Source: an uncultured Mycoplasma sp.
GTDB lineage: Bacteria; Bacillota_I; Bacilli_A; Mycoplasmatales; Mycoplasmoidaceae
Reading direction: 5' to 3'
DNA: 7,357 bases
Assembly: GCA_947174035.1 (NCBI GenBank)
Contig: CAMWHH010000032.1
Location: 1-7,357 of the forward strand
Notes under the pieces: generated by a model
Seen by the model: the letters and a program-made list of their open reading frames with translations, nothing else
Database searches by the model: none
Told to the model about the DNA's origin: nothing
In this document: piece after piece, positions 7,185 through 7,357 of the stretch
Numbering within the stretch: the first letter of the stretch is position 1
How the letters are laid out: each line of letters starts with the position of its first letter
Program-made: the position numbers and the translations under genes

Positions 7185-7357
7185 ATGAAAGATAAAAATT
7201 TGTATGAAATTAGTTTACTAATTGATTTTTATGGAAAGTTACTAACTGAAAAACAATTACAAAACATTACTGATTATTATTTTAATGACTTATCATTATC
7301 AGAAATAGCACAAAACAATAATGTTTCAAGAGTTGCTATTTATGATAGTATCAGAAA
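7185..7357 (+). CDS. ylxM: YlxM/UPF0122-family helix-turn-helix protein, SRP-associated (3' end cut off)
   Basis: The first 57 codons are in the window, open to its end with no stop. The N-terminus reads LIDFYGKLLTEKQ, followed by LSLSEIAQNN and NVSRVAIYDSIR (about 36-57). This is the helix-turn-helix pattern of YlxM, a small protein of about 110 residues usually encoded just before ffh; in streptococci it has been reported to bind the SRP components Ffh and small cytoplasmic RNA. The ATG follows the ftsY stop by one base. There is no clear Shine-Dalgarno, so its translation probably depends on ribosomes finishing ftsY. ffh may follow beyond the window (inference from gene order in Firmicutes). 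The HTH resembles sigma-70 region 4, but position and N-terminus favour YlxM. Confidence 0.88.
   Translation, partial: MKDKNLYEISLLIDFYGKLLTEKQLQNITDYYFNDLSLSEIAQNNNVSRVAIYDSIR

Noticed and set aside
7185..7357. Sigma-70-like factor fragment
   Set aside because: The HTH resembles sigma region 4, but the N-terminal LIDFYGKLLTEKQ pattern and the location directly after ftsY identify YlxM.
1..7357. Novel defence system, CRISPR array, insertion sequence or prophage
   Set aside because: All coding space is taken by recognisable housekeeping genes, with no spaced direct repeats, transposase, terminal inverted repeats or unknown multi-gene cassette.

Overview
The window comes from a low-GC mollicute that reads UGA as tryptophan. 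Nine in-frame UGA codons interrupt four otherwise intact, family-conserved genes at tryptophan or aromatic positions, and only one UGG is used in the same genes. The strongly A+T-rich sequence, AGA as the dominant arginine codon, tRNA genes with encoded CCA ends and compact spacing fit the Spiroplasma/Mesoplasma/Entomoplasma/Mycoplasma mycoides branch. I cannot name a species from the sequence alone. Under the standard bacterial code every complete protein gene here looks broken, so all coordinates below use translation table 4.

Layout. (1) Positions 48-1049, + strand: a ZIP-family divalent metal transporter with two histidine-rich stretches. (2) Positions 1127-2563, +: gapN, the non-phosphorylating NADP-dependent glyceraldehyde-3-phosphate dehydrogenase, closed by a clear intrinsic terminator. 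(3) Positions 2683-2947: two convergent tRNA genes, tRNA-Arg(UCU) on + and tRNA-Leu(CAA) on -, separated by a hairpin that looks usable as a terminator from either side. (4) Positions 3127 to the window end, +: a tight smc-ftsY-ylxM gene string. smc is the chromosome condensin ATPase, ftsY the signal recognition particle receptor GTPase, and ylxM (cut by the window edge) a small helix-turn-helix protein usually found with ffh. The smc stop codon is part of the ftsY Shine-Dalgarno sequence, and ftsY and ylxM are one base apart, so the three are probably co-transcribed and translationally coupled.

How the parts work together. The right half is a housekeeping chromosome-segregation and protein-targeting operon. 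Its order matches the Bacillus subtilis smc-ftsY-ylxM-ffh cluster, but the gene found upstream of smc in Bacillus (rnc) is replaced here by a tRNA gene on the opposite strand. The left half is metabolic: GapN oxidises glyceraldehyde-3-phosphate to 3-phosphoglycerate while making NADPH, and the ZIP protein imports (or less likely exports) zinc or a related metal. No mobile element, CRISPR array, prophage gene or unknown gene family was found. I see no undescribed system here; the findings are modest points of annotation, gene order and sequence structure.
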